Shown in pieces: positions 1-8,321 of a DNA stretch of 64,000 nucleotides. A program made the position numbers and the translations under genes. This stretch comes from an uncultured bacterium (lineage in GTDB: Bacteria > Cyanobacteriota > Vampirovibrionia > Gastranaerophilales > Gastranaerophilaceae): contig CASELF010000027.1 of the NCBI GenBank assembly GCA_949288725.1, positions 1 through 64,000 of the forward strand, read 5' to 3'. The first letter of the stretch is position 1. Each line of letters starts with the position of its first letter. Under the pieces are notes generated by a model. The model ran no database searches, had not been told where the DNA came from, and was given only the letters and a program-made list of their open reading frames with translations.

Positions 1-1687
1 CAAGCACAAGAATTACATCGCCTTCATTTACGGAGTCGCCTTCTGATGCTTCAATTCTCAAGACATTGCCCGGAACACCCGCAGTGACTTCTTCACCTGA
101 ACCTGCTGCAGCATGTGCATGTTCAATACCTGCTTTAACATTAAAGTCGTATGCTTTACCGTTAACAGTTGCTTTATCACCATCAAATGCGATAGCATAT
201 TTTTTACCGTTAACTGTAACTGTATATTCATTAGAATCTGAAGATACAGGTGCTTCAGCCGGTTTATTAGCAGTTTTGTTAACTGAAACTTTACCTTTAC
301 CAAGTAAGAAATCGATACCTTTATCAACATTACCGTCTTTACATGCAGCTGAGATAAATAGATTTTCATCAGTTACAGGAAGACCTGCAGCCTTCAATCT
401 TTCTTCAGCAGCCTTCAAACCTTTTTCAGGATCTTTTTCGTTTAAGTCAACAACTTTTTCTGTAGTAGGTTGTAAGCCGGTTTTTTCTTCTGCCCATTTA
501 ACAAGTTCTGGATCAGGTTCACAAGGAGTTTTACCAAAGTAACCTAACAACATTTTTGCATAACCTGGGTTAGCTTTTTCCCAAGGGTGTTCAGATATTG
601 CGTTCAAGAAAGATTGTTGAGCATAGAATTGAGAAACAGGAGTTACAGATGTTGCAAAACCGCCTCTTTCAACAACTTCTTTCATATTTGCAATAAGTTT
701 AGGGAATTTGTCTAACATACCCATATCTTTTAATTGGTTAACTGTTGTTGCTGTAGCACCACCAGGTAACGGAGCTTGAATAAGAATTGGGTTAACTGCT
801 AGAGAAATTGGAGAAATTGGATAATCTTTCATACATTCTTTAAAGATTTCTTCAGTTTCCATAATTTTCTTAATATCTAAACCTAAATCATATTCAGTGC
901 CTCTTAAAGCGTGCCACATAGAAATAATATCAGGTTGACCGGTACCGCCAGAAACAGGTTTCATAGCAAGGTCGATACCATCAGCACCACCGTCTAATGC
1001 TGCTAAATATGCAGCCAAACCGGTACCTGCTGTTTCGTGAGAATGGAATCTGATATGAGCATCAGCACCTAAAAGTTCACGAGCCATTTTAACTGTTTCA
1101 TAAACTTTTCTAGGGTGAGAAGTTCCTGAAGCATCTTTGAATGCTAAACTGTCAAATGGTAATCCAGAATCTAATATATTTCTCAAAACTTTTTCATAGA
1201 AAGCAACGTCATGAGCACCTTCACAACCATAAGGTAATTCCATCATTGTAATAGTTACTTCATGTTGCATTCCGTGTTTTTTAATTGAATTAGCTGAATC
1301 AATCAAGTTGTTAACATCATTCAAAGCATCGAAGTTTCTAACAACGTTAACACCGTGTTTTGCAAACATTTTTGCGTGTAAGTCGATAACGTCACGTGGT
1401 TGAGAATTCAAACCTACAACGTTAACACCACGTGCTAAAGATTGTAATTTTACATCAGGACCAACAGCTTCTCTGATTTTGTCCATAGTTTCAAAAGCGT
1501 TTTCATTGCAGAAGAATATCGGAGCCTGAAATCTAGCACCACCTGCAGTTTCAAAGTGTTTAATACCGGCATCTACTGCTGCTTTTAATGCAGGGATAAA
1601 GTCTTCAACAAGAACTTTTGCCCCATAAATTGACTGGAAACCATCTCTGAAAGATGTATCCATAACTTTAATAAGTTTTTTACCCAT
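1..1687 (-). CDS. oadA: Oxaloacetate decarboxylase alpha / pyruvate carboxylase subunit B-like protein (3' end beyond window)
   Basis: The reading frame starts at ATG 1687 behind an AAAGGA ribosome site and runs off the left edge, giving 562 codons. The N-terminus carries the carboxyltransferase signature DTSFRDGFQS, and HSHETAG supplies the metal-binding histidines. A Pro/Ala-rich linker follows, then the start of a biotinyl domain (PGNVLRIEASEGDSVNEGD). The biotinylated lysine motif itself lies past the edge. The family moves the carboxyl group of oxaloacetate or carboxybiotin in Na+-pump decarboxylases or in two-subunit pyruvate carboxylase. The oadG-like gene immediately upstream favours the decarboxylase, but no beta subunit is visible. 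birA, also in this cluster, would attach the biotin. The exact substrate remains open. Confidence 0.88.
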   Translation of the reverse strand, partial: MGKKLIKVMDTSFRDGFQSIYGAKVLVEDFIPALKAAVDAGIKHFETAGGARFQAPIFFCNENAFETMDKIREAVGPDVKLQSLARGVNVVGLNSQPRDVIDLHAKMFAKHGVNVVRNFDALNDVNNLIDSANSIKKHGMQHEVTITMMELPYGCEGAHDVAFYEKVLRNILDSGLPFDSLAFKDASGTSHPRKVYETVKMARELLGADAHIRFHSHETAGTGLAAYLAALDGGADGIDLAMKPVSGGTGQPDIISMWHALRGTEYDLGLDIKKIMETEEIFKECMKDYPISPISLAVNPILIQAPLPGGATATTVNQLKDMGMLDKFPKLIANMKEVVERGGFATSVTPVSQFYAQQSFLNAISEHPWEKANPGYAKMLLGYFGKTPCEPDPELVKWAEEKTGLQPTTEKVVDLNEKDPEKGLKAAEERLKAAGLPVTDENLFISAACKDGNVDKGIDFLLGKGKVSVNKTANKPAEAPVSSDSNEYTVTVNGKKYAIAFDGDKATVNGKAYDFNVKAGIEHAHAAAGSGEEVTAGVPGNVLRIEASEGDSVNEGDVILVL

Positions 1688-1714
1688 TTTTAAGTCCTTT
1701 CTTATATAACAAAA

Positions 1715-1951
1715 CTAACTTCTTCTAGCCTTAACAACTGCAATAGCAAGTGCTATTGCTTCGTCTACATTTGCACTGACTTTTTTAGCCGTAGATTTTA
1801 CTTCTTCTACAGCCTCCGGAAAGATTTTGTTAAGATATGACACAACAAGTGTCATTATTCCCATAACAAAAATCATAATAACTAAAAAGCACAAGACAAA
1901 ACCCATGCCCATTCCGAGTAATGCTAACCCGTTCACTAATTGTTCATTCAT
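1715..1951 (-). CDS. oadG: OadG-like small membrane subunit of biotin-dependent decarboxylase
   Basis: This is a 78-residue protein with one long membrane helix (about residues 10-42, rich in Met, Val and Leu) and a short charged tail. That is the size and architecture of sodium-pump decarboxylase gamma subunits, which anchor the alpha subunit at the membrane and help assemble the complex. It overlaps the birA stop by four bases (ATGA) and ends 27 bases before oadA, so the three genes form one transcript. The assignment rests on size, topology and neighbours, because the family has little sequence conservation. Confidence 0.7.
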   Translation of the reverse strand: MNEQLVNGLALLGMGMGFVLCFLVIMIFVMGIMTLVVSYLNKIFPEAVEEVKSTAKKVSANVDEAIALAIAVVKARRS

Positions 1952-2670
1952 AAAATATCTCCTATTGTAAGTACGATTTCTTTATTATCTTTATTTAAAA
2001 GGACCAACTCTCCGTTATCATTTACGGATTTAGCCAACCCTTTTTCTACACTGTTAAATACTTGTACGTTTAATTCTTTGCCGATAAAACAGTTTCTTTG
2101 AATATAATCCTGTTTAATTTGTGCAAAACCGTTTTCTAAAAAACTATCATAACCTTTAAAAAACTCATCAGTTAATTCATTAAAAAACTTATCTAAATCA
2201 ACATTATGATTTAGTTCGATATTCAAAGCCGTAACAACTCTATCCGGAATTTGTTCAACATCATATTTTTGCGCATTAAGATTAACACCAATACCAAGAA
2301 CAAGACCTTTCAATATTGAACCTTGCATAACTGTTTCTGATAATATACCTGCTATTTTTTTACCATTAATCAAAACATCATTTGGCCATTTAATTTGAGT
2401 TTTCAATCCGTAGGTTTCTAAAACTTTGCATAAACAAACTGATAAATATTGAGTTAAATTAGGCAAAATTTTTCTATATTTATCCGCAGGTTTCAGAACA
2501 AAAGACAAAAATAAATTTCCCTCACCTAAATCAACCCAAGAACGGTTTAGCCTGCCTCTGCCTGAGTTTTGACGACGAGCAAAAACAAGAGTCTTATCTT
2601 CCAGGGTATCTATATTTGACTTTGCGTAACTGTTCGTAGAGTCAATATTTTCCAAGTCTACAACTTTCAT
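1948..2670 (-). CDS. birA: Biotin--[biotin carboxyl carrier protein] ligase
   Basis: The 240-residue protein matches the catalytic core of biotin protein ligase. It has a DSTNSYAK substrate-recognition segment near the N-terminus, the biotin/AMP-binding GRGRLNRSW loop, IKWPNDVLINGKKIAGIL, and a GIGVNLN segment. It lacks the N-terminal helix-turn-helix of the bifunctional E. coli protein, so it should be a pure ligase and not a repressor. It would activate biotin with ATP and attach it to the biotinyl domain of the oadA-like product two genes downstream. It is first in the birA-oadG-oadA cluster. Confidence 0.93.
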   Translation of the reverse strand: MKVVDLENIDSTNSYAKSNIDTLEDKTLVFARRQNSGRGRLNRSWVDLGEGNLFLSFVLKPADKYRKILPNLTQYLSVCLCKVLETYGLKTQIKWPNDVLINGKKIAGILSETVMQGSILKGLVLGIGVNLNAQKYDVEQIPDRVVTALNIELNHNVDLDKFFNELTDEFFKGYDSFLENGFAQIKQDYIQRNCFIGKELNVQVFNSVEKGLAKSVNDNGELVLLNKDNKEIVLTIGDIL

Positions 2671-2700
2671 GTTCTCACCTAACGGATTTCACACAATTTT

Positions 2701-2729
2701 ATTATATAACAAACATAAATTTTACGAAA
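2701..2729 (-). promoter_or_regulatory. Candidate promoter for birA-oadG-oadA
   Basis: On the minus strand a perfect TATAAT lies at 2706-2701, about 30 bases before the birA ATG. A weak TTTCGT sits 17 bases further upstream. The -10 is good and the -35 poor, so confidence is moderate. Confidence 0.4.
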
Positions 2730-4547
2730 TTATATATTAATTTCCTGATTTTTAAACTGCATTTCATAAAGATGTTTATAATAACCTTCATGAATTTGCA
2801 TTAATTCTTCATGCGTACCCAATTCAACAAGTTCACCTTCATTGATTACCGCAATTCTATCTGCATTATTTATTGTTGATAATCTATGAGCAATAACAAA
2901 TACCGTTTTATTTTTCATCAAATTATCCAACGCTTTTTGAACAATTGCTTCTGATTCATTATCAAGCGCTGAAGTTGCTTCATCAAGAATTACAATCGGA
3001 GCATTTTTAATCATTGCTCTTGCAATTGCAACACGTTGTCTTTGTCCGCCTGATAAAGTTGTACCTCTTTCACCGACTTGAGTATCTACGCCATCTTCTA
3101 CTGTTGCTAAAAATTCATCAAGATGTGCCATTTTGATAACATTTTGCAAATCTTCTTCTGTCGCATTTCTGTTGCCCATAAGGATATTTTCTCTAATCGT
3201 TCCGGTAAACAAAAAATTATCCTGAAAAACAAATGATATATTATCTCTCAAAGACCTGATATCAATTTTTTTGATATCAACACCATCAAATTTGATTGCA
3301 CCGCTTTTTATATCATAAAATCTTGGCAACAAATTCACTATCGTACTTTTACCACCACCTGAATTTCCTACAAGCGCAATAGTTTCACCCTTATTAACAT
3401 GTAGTGAAAAATCTTTTAACACAGGAACATCTTTCTCATATTCAAAAAATACATGTTCAAAATCAATAGAACTTTGCAAATCATGCATTTTAATAGGATT
3501 TTCGCAATTTTTGATAGTAGGCATCAAATCAAACAACTCAAAAACTCGTCCCAAAGCAACAAAGGTTGTTTGAATATCTGTTAAGGTTCTGCCCAAATCT
3601 TTAACAGGCTTGTAAAGCAATAATAACGAAGTCACAAAAGATGCAAAACTTCCGGCCGTCATTTGCCCTGTTATAATCAAATGGTTTCCGTAAAACATAA
3701 CAAGCGCGATACCAATAGAACATATAAAATACATTATCGGTGACATCCAGCCAACACGTTTGGTTAACGATATCGTCAAATTAAATTGTTCTTTTATTTG
3801 TTTTTCAAACTTTTTGTTTTGCAAATCTTGAAGATTATAGGCAGTCATTATCTTGTTACCTGCAAAAGTTTCATTAATATTAGTAGTCATACTTCCACCA
3901 ACTACCATATTTGCATTTGAAACTTTCTTAATTCTTTTTCTAATCAATGTAACAGGTGTAATCGCAATCGCCATAATTCCGACACCAATAATTGCAAGTT
4001 TCCAAGAGTTATACAAAAGGACTCCGACTAGTCCAACTATTCCAAAACTCGTCATTACAAAAGTTTTTATTGTATTGATAATATTTTTAGATGCTGTTTC
4101 AGGATCCGTAAAAAATCTTGTCAAAACCAATCCTGAAGAATTCATATCATAAAAAACAGGATCAAGCGAAGTTAATTTTTTGAACAATTCAACTTTTAAT
4201 GAATTAGATATTTTATTACCAGTCCAATCAGTCAAATAGTTGTTTGAATATCTCAACAGACCTTGAATAACAGCAAAGGTAACAATACCAAAAGGAATAG
4301 CAGTTGCTAAAACATTTTGTTCAATTGTAAACCCTAAAAATTTCCAAGTTTGACCATTGATTACGCAATCCATATATGGCTTTAAGGCAAAGGCAACAAC
4401 ACCATCAAGCAACCCCAAAGGAATTGCTAATAACATGTTTAATAAAATTCGCGGAACATGCGGTTTCAAAAAAGGTGCAATCTTCTTTGACAAATAACCA
4501 TACCTGAACGCATCCTTCGACACTGTATTTTTTAACTTATAATCCAT
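2730..4547 (-). CDS. ABC exporter, MsbA-type (fused membrane and ATPase domains)
   Basis: This is a 605-residue half-transporter. Residues about 30-330 form the six-helix exporter membrane domain and the rest is the ATPase. Visible motifs are Walker A GNSGGGKST, the ABC signature LSGGQRQRVAIARA, Walker B IVILDEATSALD, and the switch histidine in IAHRLS. Such proteins work as dimers in the inner membrane and export lipids, lipid A core, peptides or drugs. Because Kdo-synthesis genes occur elsewhere in the window, lipid A-core flipping (MsbA) is a reasonable guess, but the family does not reveal its substrate by sequence alone. The gene follows a GGTGAT ribosome site. Confidence 0.9.
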   Translation of the reverse strand: MDYKLKNTVSKDAFRYGYLSKKIAPFLKPHVPRILLNMLLAIPLGLLDGVVAFALKPYMDCVINGQTWKFLGFTIEQNVLATAIPFGIVTFAVIQGLLRYSNNYLTDWTGNKISNSLKVELFKKLTSLDPVFYDMNSSGLVLTRFFTDPETASKNIINTIKTFVMTSFGIVGLVGVLLYNSWKLAIIGVGIMAIAITPVTLIRKRIKKVSNANMVVGGSMTTNINETFAGNKIMTAYNLQDLQNKKFEKQIKEQFNLTISLTKRVGWMSPIMYFICSIGIALVMFYGNHLIITGQMTAGSFASFVTSLLLLYKPVKDLGRTLTDIQTTFVALGRVFELFDLMPTIKNCENPIKMHDLQSSIDFEHVFFEYEKDVPVLKDFSLHVNKGETIALVGNSGGGKSTIVNLLPRFYDIKSGAIKFDGVDIKKIDIRSLRDNISFVFQDNFLFTGTIRENILMGNRNATEEDLQNVIKMAHLDEFLATVEDGVDTQVGERGTTLSGGQRQRVAIARAMIKNAPIVILDEATSALDNESEAIVQKALDNLMKNKTVFVIAHRLSTINNADRIAVINEGELVELGTHEELMQIHEGYYKHLYEMQFKNQEINI

Positions 4548-4602
4548 ATCACCTAATACTCCCTATTCTTTATGTATTAAGTATTACATAAAAAATTATG
4601 AT

Positions 4603-5562
4603 TTACAAACCTTCAAGAATTGTTCTTATTGCTTTTATTTTATTATCCTCCATACGATGCCCGCCAGCTTTTATTTTTGTATATTGTTTAAGATTTTTAA
4701 TTCCACTCACAAGTTCATCGACACAAGCTGATTTAACATACCTGTCATTACTTGTTTGAAGAACATACATATCAGTTGGGTTATTTTTTAAATAGTCTGA
4801 AATTTTAAAAATTTTAGAATACTGTTCTCTAAAATCTTTTACATACTTAATCAAACTCATTTCTAACTTATATTTTTTCGGATGTAAAATAACATTTCTC
4901 AGCCAAAACTCCAATGAACTGATTGGAGAAACCATAATTAAGAAATCAGGCTTAACCTGAGATGACACCTTTGCGCCTAAATAAGCGCCGAAACTGTGTC
5001 CTATCAAGCCGATATTTTTAACACCTTTATCCTTTAAATATTTCATAGCAGATTTTACATCTTGAACCATATCATCTTCTTTTGTGTATATAGATTTTGG
5101 ATTTTTGCCATAACCCCTGTAATCAATTGCAAGAATTCCAAATCTGGTTTTGGCAAGTTCTTTGTATAACGGCTGATTATTAGTTATATTTTGAGAAAAT
5201 CCGTGCAAAAAAATGACATAATCTTTAGAATTGTTAGGATTAATATCCCATGCATTGATTTTTTCAAGATTAGAAACTTTAATTTTTACAGATTTAATCA
5301 TTGGGGCTAATTCTTTATCCATAGAAAGATATGGTCTTTTTGAACCTTTTATAGATGTTTTATAAGCCCTTTGCCTCAAATAATCACCAACAAATTTTTC
5401 AAAAAAGGACGCACCTGAAAAACTTACCTCTCTAAGAGTTTTAGACCTGATAAAAATATCATCATGAAGATTTTTATGATAAACAAAAGATTGTTTATCC
5501 CGAACTTGCCCCCCATAAGCATTTATTGAATAATAATTTGCTTGAACTTTATTAATAATCAT
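4603..5562 (-). CDS. Alpha/beta hydrolase
   Basis: The 319-residue protein has an alpha/beta hydrolase fold from about residue 105. Seen are the oxyanion-region HGFSQN, the nucleophile elbow GHSFGAYLG with the catalytic serine, a probable acid near TSNDRYV, and the catalytic histidine in AGGHRMEDN. The first ~90 residues are unlike standard hydrolases, contain no signal peptide and are rich in Tyr and Lys. Substrate is unknown; members include esterases, peptidases and lipases. It stands alone between the exporter gene and the tRNA-Leu promoter region. Confidence 0.82.
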   Translation of the reverse strand: MIINKVQANYYSINAYGGQVRDKQSFVYHKNLHDDIFIRSKTLREVSFSGASFFEKFVGDYLRQRAYKTSIKGSKRPYLSMDKELAPMIKSVKIKVSNLEKINAWDINPNNSKDYVIFLHGFSQNITNNQPLYKELAKTRFGILAIDYRGYGKNPKSIYTKEDDMVQDVKSAMKYLKDKGVKNIGLIGHSFGAYLGAKVSSQVKPDFLIMVSPISSLEFWLRNVILHPKKYKLEMSLIKYVKDFREQYSKIFKISDYLKNNPTDMYVLQTSNDRYVKSACVDELVSGIKNLKQYTKIKAGGHRMEDNKIKAIRTILEGL

Positions 5563-5606
5563 CTCTTATAACTTCCGTAATAACTATAATATTACAACAA
5601 AAAATA

Positions 5607-5635
5607 TTGACAAACAGAATTGGTTATTGTAATCT
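5607..5635 (+). promoter_or_regulatory. Promoter of tRNA-Leu
   Basis: A perfect -35 TTGACA (5607-5612), a 17-base spacer and TAATCT (5630-5635) place the transcription start near 5642, about 37 bases before the mature tRNA. A small dyad GTTCTA-6-TAGAAC (5648-5665) lies in the leader. Confidence 0.7.
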
Positions 5636-5678
5636 AAACATACCGAGGTTCTAAAATAATAGAACAAAAACTACACAA

Positions 5679-5760
5679 GGGCGTGTGGTGGAATGGTAGA
5701 CACGCTAGTCTTAGGAACTAGTGCGCAAGCATGGGAGTTCGAGTCTCTTCACGCCCACCA
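5679..5760 (+). tRNA. tRNA-Leu (anticodon TAG)
   Basis: The acceptor stem GGGCGTG pairs with CACGCCC. The anticodon loop CTTAGGA gives anticodon UAG. There is a long variable arm typical of leucine tRNA, a GTTCGAGTC T-arm, and an encoded CCA at 5758-5760. It is followed immediately by a terminator, so it forms its own unit. The other tRNA in this window has no encoded CCA. Confidence 0.95.
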
Positions 5761-5761
5761 T

Positions 5762-5792
5762 AAAAAAAGAAGTCATTAAGACTTCTTTTTTT
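5762..5792 (+). terminator. Rho-independent terminator after tRNA-Leu
   Basis: A perfect hairpin with arms AAAAAAAGAAGTC and GACTTCTTTTTTT around the loop ATTAA ends in a run of T directly after the tRNA. Confidence 0.85.
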
Positions 5793-5957
5793 ATGGTTAT
5801 TCCTATATCAAATTGTGAAATTTAACAATAAAATTTGGTTTCTTTGTTGTCATGATAATTCATCCTTTTAAAATTCAAAAAAGTCAACTAATAAGAATAT
5901 ATCAGTAAAATAGAAAAACTGTAAATTTGGTATAAAATAATCATATAAAGGATATTT

Positions 5958-6839
5958 ATGAAAGAATTAGCAGCGTTTATAAATGAACAAGATAATAAAT
6001 TGGCAATGTATGGTATTAGGAAATTGTCAAATGATGAAAAAACAAAATTAGAAAAAGCTCTTAAAAATATTTCGATATTAAAAAAACTGTATAATACCGA
6101 TTACTCTTTAAAGAAAAATTATTATGCTTTTTTGGATTATATTGATTACATAGAGGAACATAAAGACATTTTGGCTAAAAGTCCAAATATGCAAAAAACC
6201 ATGCATGATCTTTTGTCAGAAACTAATTATTTGCTATTAAATCTATTATTTTCATTTACTGCGGCAGTAGAACATTTTAAACATAATTTAAACAAAGATG
6301 ACCATTATGAATATGAAAAAATGTGTAGTCAATTATTTGATTCCTGCATCGAATATGCTTTTACTTGGAAATTGCGAAATTTTGCACAACACCAATGTTT
6401 GCCAATTACAAATATACAAGTAAATAATGATATTCAAAAAGGAGAGAAAATTGATATTTGTATTAGCAAAAATGAATTATTAAAATATAACTCTTGGGGG
6501 AAAATAGTAAAACCATTTATAACTAATCAAGAAAATACTTTTGAAATAACACAAATTATAATCAATGCAGTTACCAATTTGCATACTAATATATTTCGTT
6601 ATTGGATAAACAAATATATTAGTAATTTTGATGAAGATATTAAAACCATTATAGAATTTATTAAAGAAATTAATAATTTTTGTGAAAAACAAAATAAAAT
6701 TTTATCATATCCCATAATACTTAACGACATAATTTCTAAAGATAAAGATAGAAAAAATTTAAATTTTAGTTTCACTCATTTCCCAATAGAATTTTTAAAT
6801 CAGATTGGAGTTATAAAAATAAAAAACATCTATAATTAA
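5958..6839 (+). CDS. HEPN-motif protein of unknown function
   Basis: The 293-residue protein is mainly alpha-helical and rich in Lys, Asn and Ile, and is visibly even more AT-rich than its neighbours. Residues 140-145 read RNFAQH, the R-x4-H pattern of HEPN RNase/nucleotide-binding domains, inside a helical context (WKLRNFAQHQCLPI) after a long helical stretch. HEPN proteins often cleave RNA in toxin-antitoxin and phage-defence systems, but no antitoxin or partner gene is adjacent. It sits alone just downstream of tRNA-Leu, a typical place for acquired genes. Start chosen at ATG 5958 after AAAGGAT; a TATAAA lies at 5931. Function is inference from one motif. Confidence 0.75.
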   Translation: MKELAAFINEQDNKLAMYGIRKLSNDEKTKLEKALKNISILKKLYNTDYSLKKNYYAFLDYIDYIEEHKDILAKSPNMQKTMHDLLSETNYLLLNLLFSFTAAVEHFKHNLNKDDHYEYEKMCSQLFDSCIEYAFTWKLRNFAQHQCLPITNIQVNNDIQKGEKIDICISKNELLKYNSWGKIVKPFITNQENTFEITQIIINAVTNLHTNIFRYWINKYISNFDEDIKTIIEFIKEINNFCEKQNKILSYPIILNDIISKDKDRKNLNFSFTHFPIEFLNQIGVIKIKNIYN

Positions 6840-6938
6840 GAATTTCATTAAGTAAATTCGTAATACGCAAAAAAACATAACTCACGTAACTTATCTCAAA
6901 CATTACATCCTATTGCAGAATATATTTAAAAGCAAACA

Positions 6939-8321
6939 CTAGAATATTTTATAAGGATTGAGGATATTATTAGGGTCGAAAATCTTTTTTATTTGGCGCA
7001 TATAATCTATTGCTCCATTATCAATAACTTTTGGCAAAAATGGCTTTTTCACCAAACCAATACCGTGCTCACCTGAGATTATACCTCCCAATCTTGCGGT
7101 TAAATCATAAATTTCAGATTTTGCTAATTTATATCTTGTATATTCATCTTTATCATTCATATCAATAGGAATTTGAGGGTGAACACTGCCATCGCCTACA
7201 TGACCTACCATGCACATAATCAAATCATATTTTGCACAAATTTTTTGAATACCTTTTATCAATATTGAAAGATTTTCTCTTGGAACAACAACATCATCTG
7301 TTGTTACATTTGGTCTTAACTGTGCGCAGGCTGCCATTGAAGAATGTCTTGCATCCCAAATTTCATCGGCATCTTTTTTCTGTTTTGCATATTTTATATT
7401 TTTTGCATTATTTTGATTTAGAATATCGCAAATCAATTTCATTTGTGCATCGATTACTGTCTTAAACCCGTCAACTTCTATTATCAATGCTGCTTGTTTA
7501 TCGCAAAGCAACCCGCATTTTTTATATTCTTCAATAGTTTTAATCGCATTATTATCCATCAAGTCAATGGTTGTCGGACAAATTTGATGTTTAATAATTT
7601 GATTAACAGAATTAACCGCCTCTTCAACACTGTCAAAATAAGCAAGTAAGACTTCCGATGTTTCCGGCTTGGTTATCAACTTAACAGTAATTTCAACAAC
7701 AATTCCCAAAGTTCCTTCTGAACCTATAAAAAGGCTGCCAAGATTATAACCTGCTGCATTTTTCATTGTATTTGAACCTGTTCTAATCACAGAGCCATCA
7801 GCCATAACTACAACCATATCTATTACATAATCTCTTGTTGTTCCATATTTAAAGCCTCTTGCCCCTGCTGAATTTTGAGCAACACTTCCGCCCATAGTAG
7901 AAACCTTTAAATTGGAAGGATCCGGAGGGTAGTACAGCCCAACTTTTTCTACTTCTTTTTGCAAATCTCCAACAATAACACCGGGTTGAACACGGGCTGT
8001 CATATTCACAGGATTTATTTCTAAAATTTTGTTCATTTTTGAAAAATTCAAAACAATTCCACCATGAACAGAAACACACGCACCAACAGTATTTGTCCCT
8101 GCACCTCGGCAAATTATTGGGGTTTTGAATTTGTTTGCTAGTTTGACAATTTCTTGAACCTGTTCTACACTTTCGACAAAAACGACTGCATCCGGAATTT
8201 GAACATTATCGTGCAAATCACTTGCATCAAAAGCATAAACATACCGTTCTTCCTTTTTTGACAGCACATTTTGTTTGGGTACTTTTTTATATATATTTGC
8301 TATTAATTCCTTAGTCAACAT
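6939..8321 (-). CDS. glcD: FAD-linked oxidase, glycolate oxidase / D-lactate dehydrogenase type (GlcD family)
   Basis: The 460-residue protein has the PCMH FAD-binding domain (CRGAGTNTVGACV, STMGGSVAQNSAGAR, GSEGTLGIVVEI) and the C-terminal FAD-oxidase domain (GHVGDGSVHPQI, SGEHGIGLVKKPFL). This family oxidises glycolate, D-lactate or other 2-hydroxyacids, passing electrons to a partner protein. No GlcE/GlcF partner is adjacent. The start codon lies inside the last codons of the giant coiled-coil gene (11-base overlap, ATGTTGACTAA), so the two are probably translationally coupled although a functional link is not obvious. Confidence 0.9.
   Translation of the reverse strand: MLTKELIANIYKKVPKQNVLSKKEERYVYAFDASDLHDNVQIPDAVVFVESVEQVQEIVKLANKFKTPIICRGAGTNTVGACVSVHGGIVLNFSKMNKILEINPVNMTARVQPGVIVGDLQKEVEKVGLYYPPDPSNLKVSTMGGSVAQNSAGARGFKYGTTRDYVIDMVVVMADGSVIRTGSNTMKNAAGYNLGSLFIGSEGTLGIVVEITVKLITKPETSEVLLAYFDSVEEAVNSVNQIIKHQICPTTIDLMDNNAIKTIEEYKKCGLLCDKQAALIIEVDGFKTVIDAQMKLICDILNQNNAKNIKYAKQKKDADEIWDARHSSMAACAQLRPNVTTDDVVVPRENLSILIKGIQKICAKYDLIMCMVGHVGDGSVHPQIPIDMNDKDEYTRYKLAKSEIYDLTARLGGIISGEHGIGLVKKPFLPKVIDNGAIDYMRQIKKIFDPNNILNPYKIF

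Noticed and set aside
66-542. A 158-codon frame on the plus strand opposite the oadA-like gene
   Set aside because: It is antisense to the conserved biotinyl/linker part of the carboxyltransferase, whose minus-strand frame is strongly supported.
5958-6839. A toxin-antitoxin pair around the HEPN-motif gene
   Set aside because: No second small frame with a ribosome site is present between the tRNA terminator and the gene or directly after it.
5679-6938. An integrated prophage or integrative element at tRNA-Leu
   Set aside because: No integrase, no repeat of the tRNA 3' end downstream and only one gene are visible.
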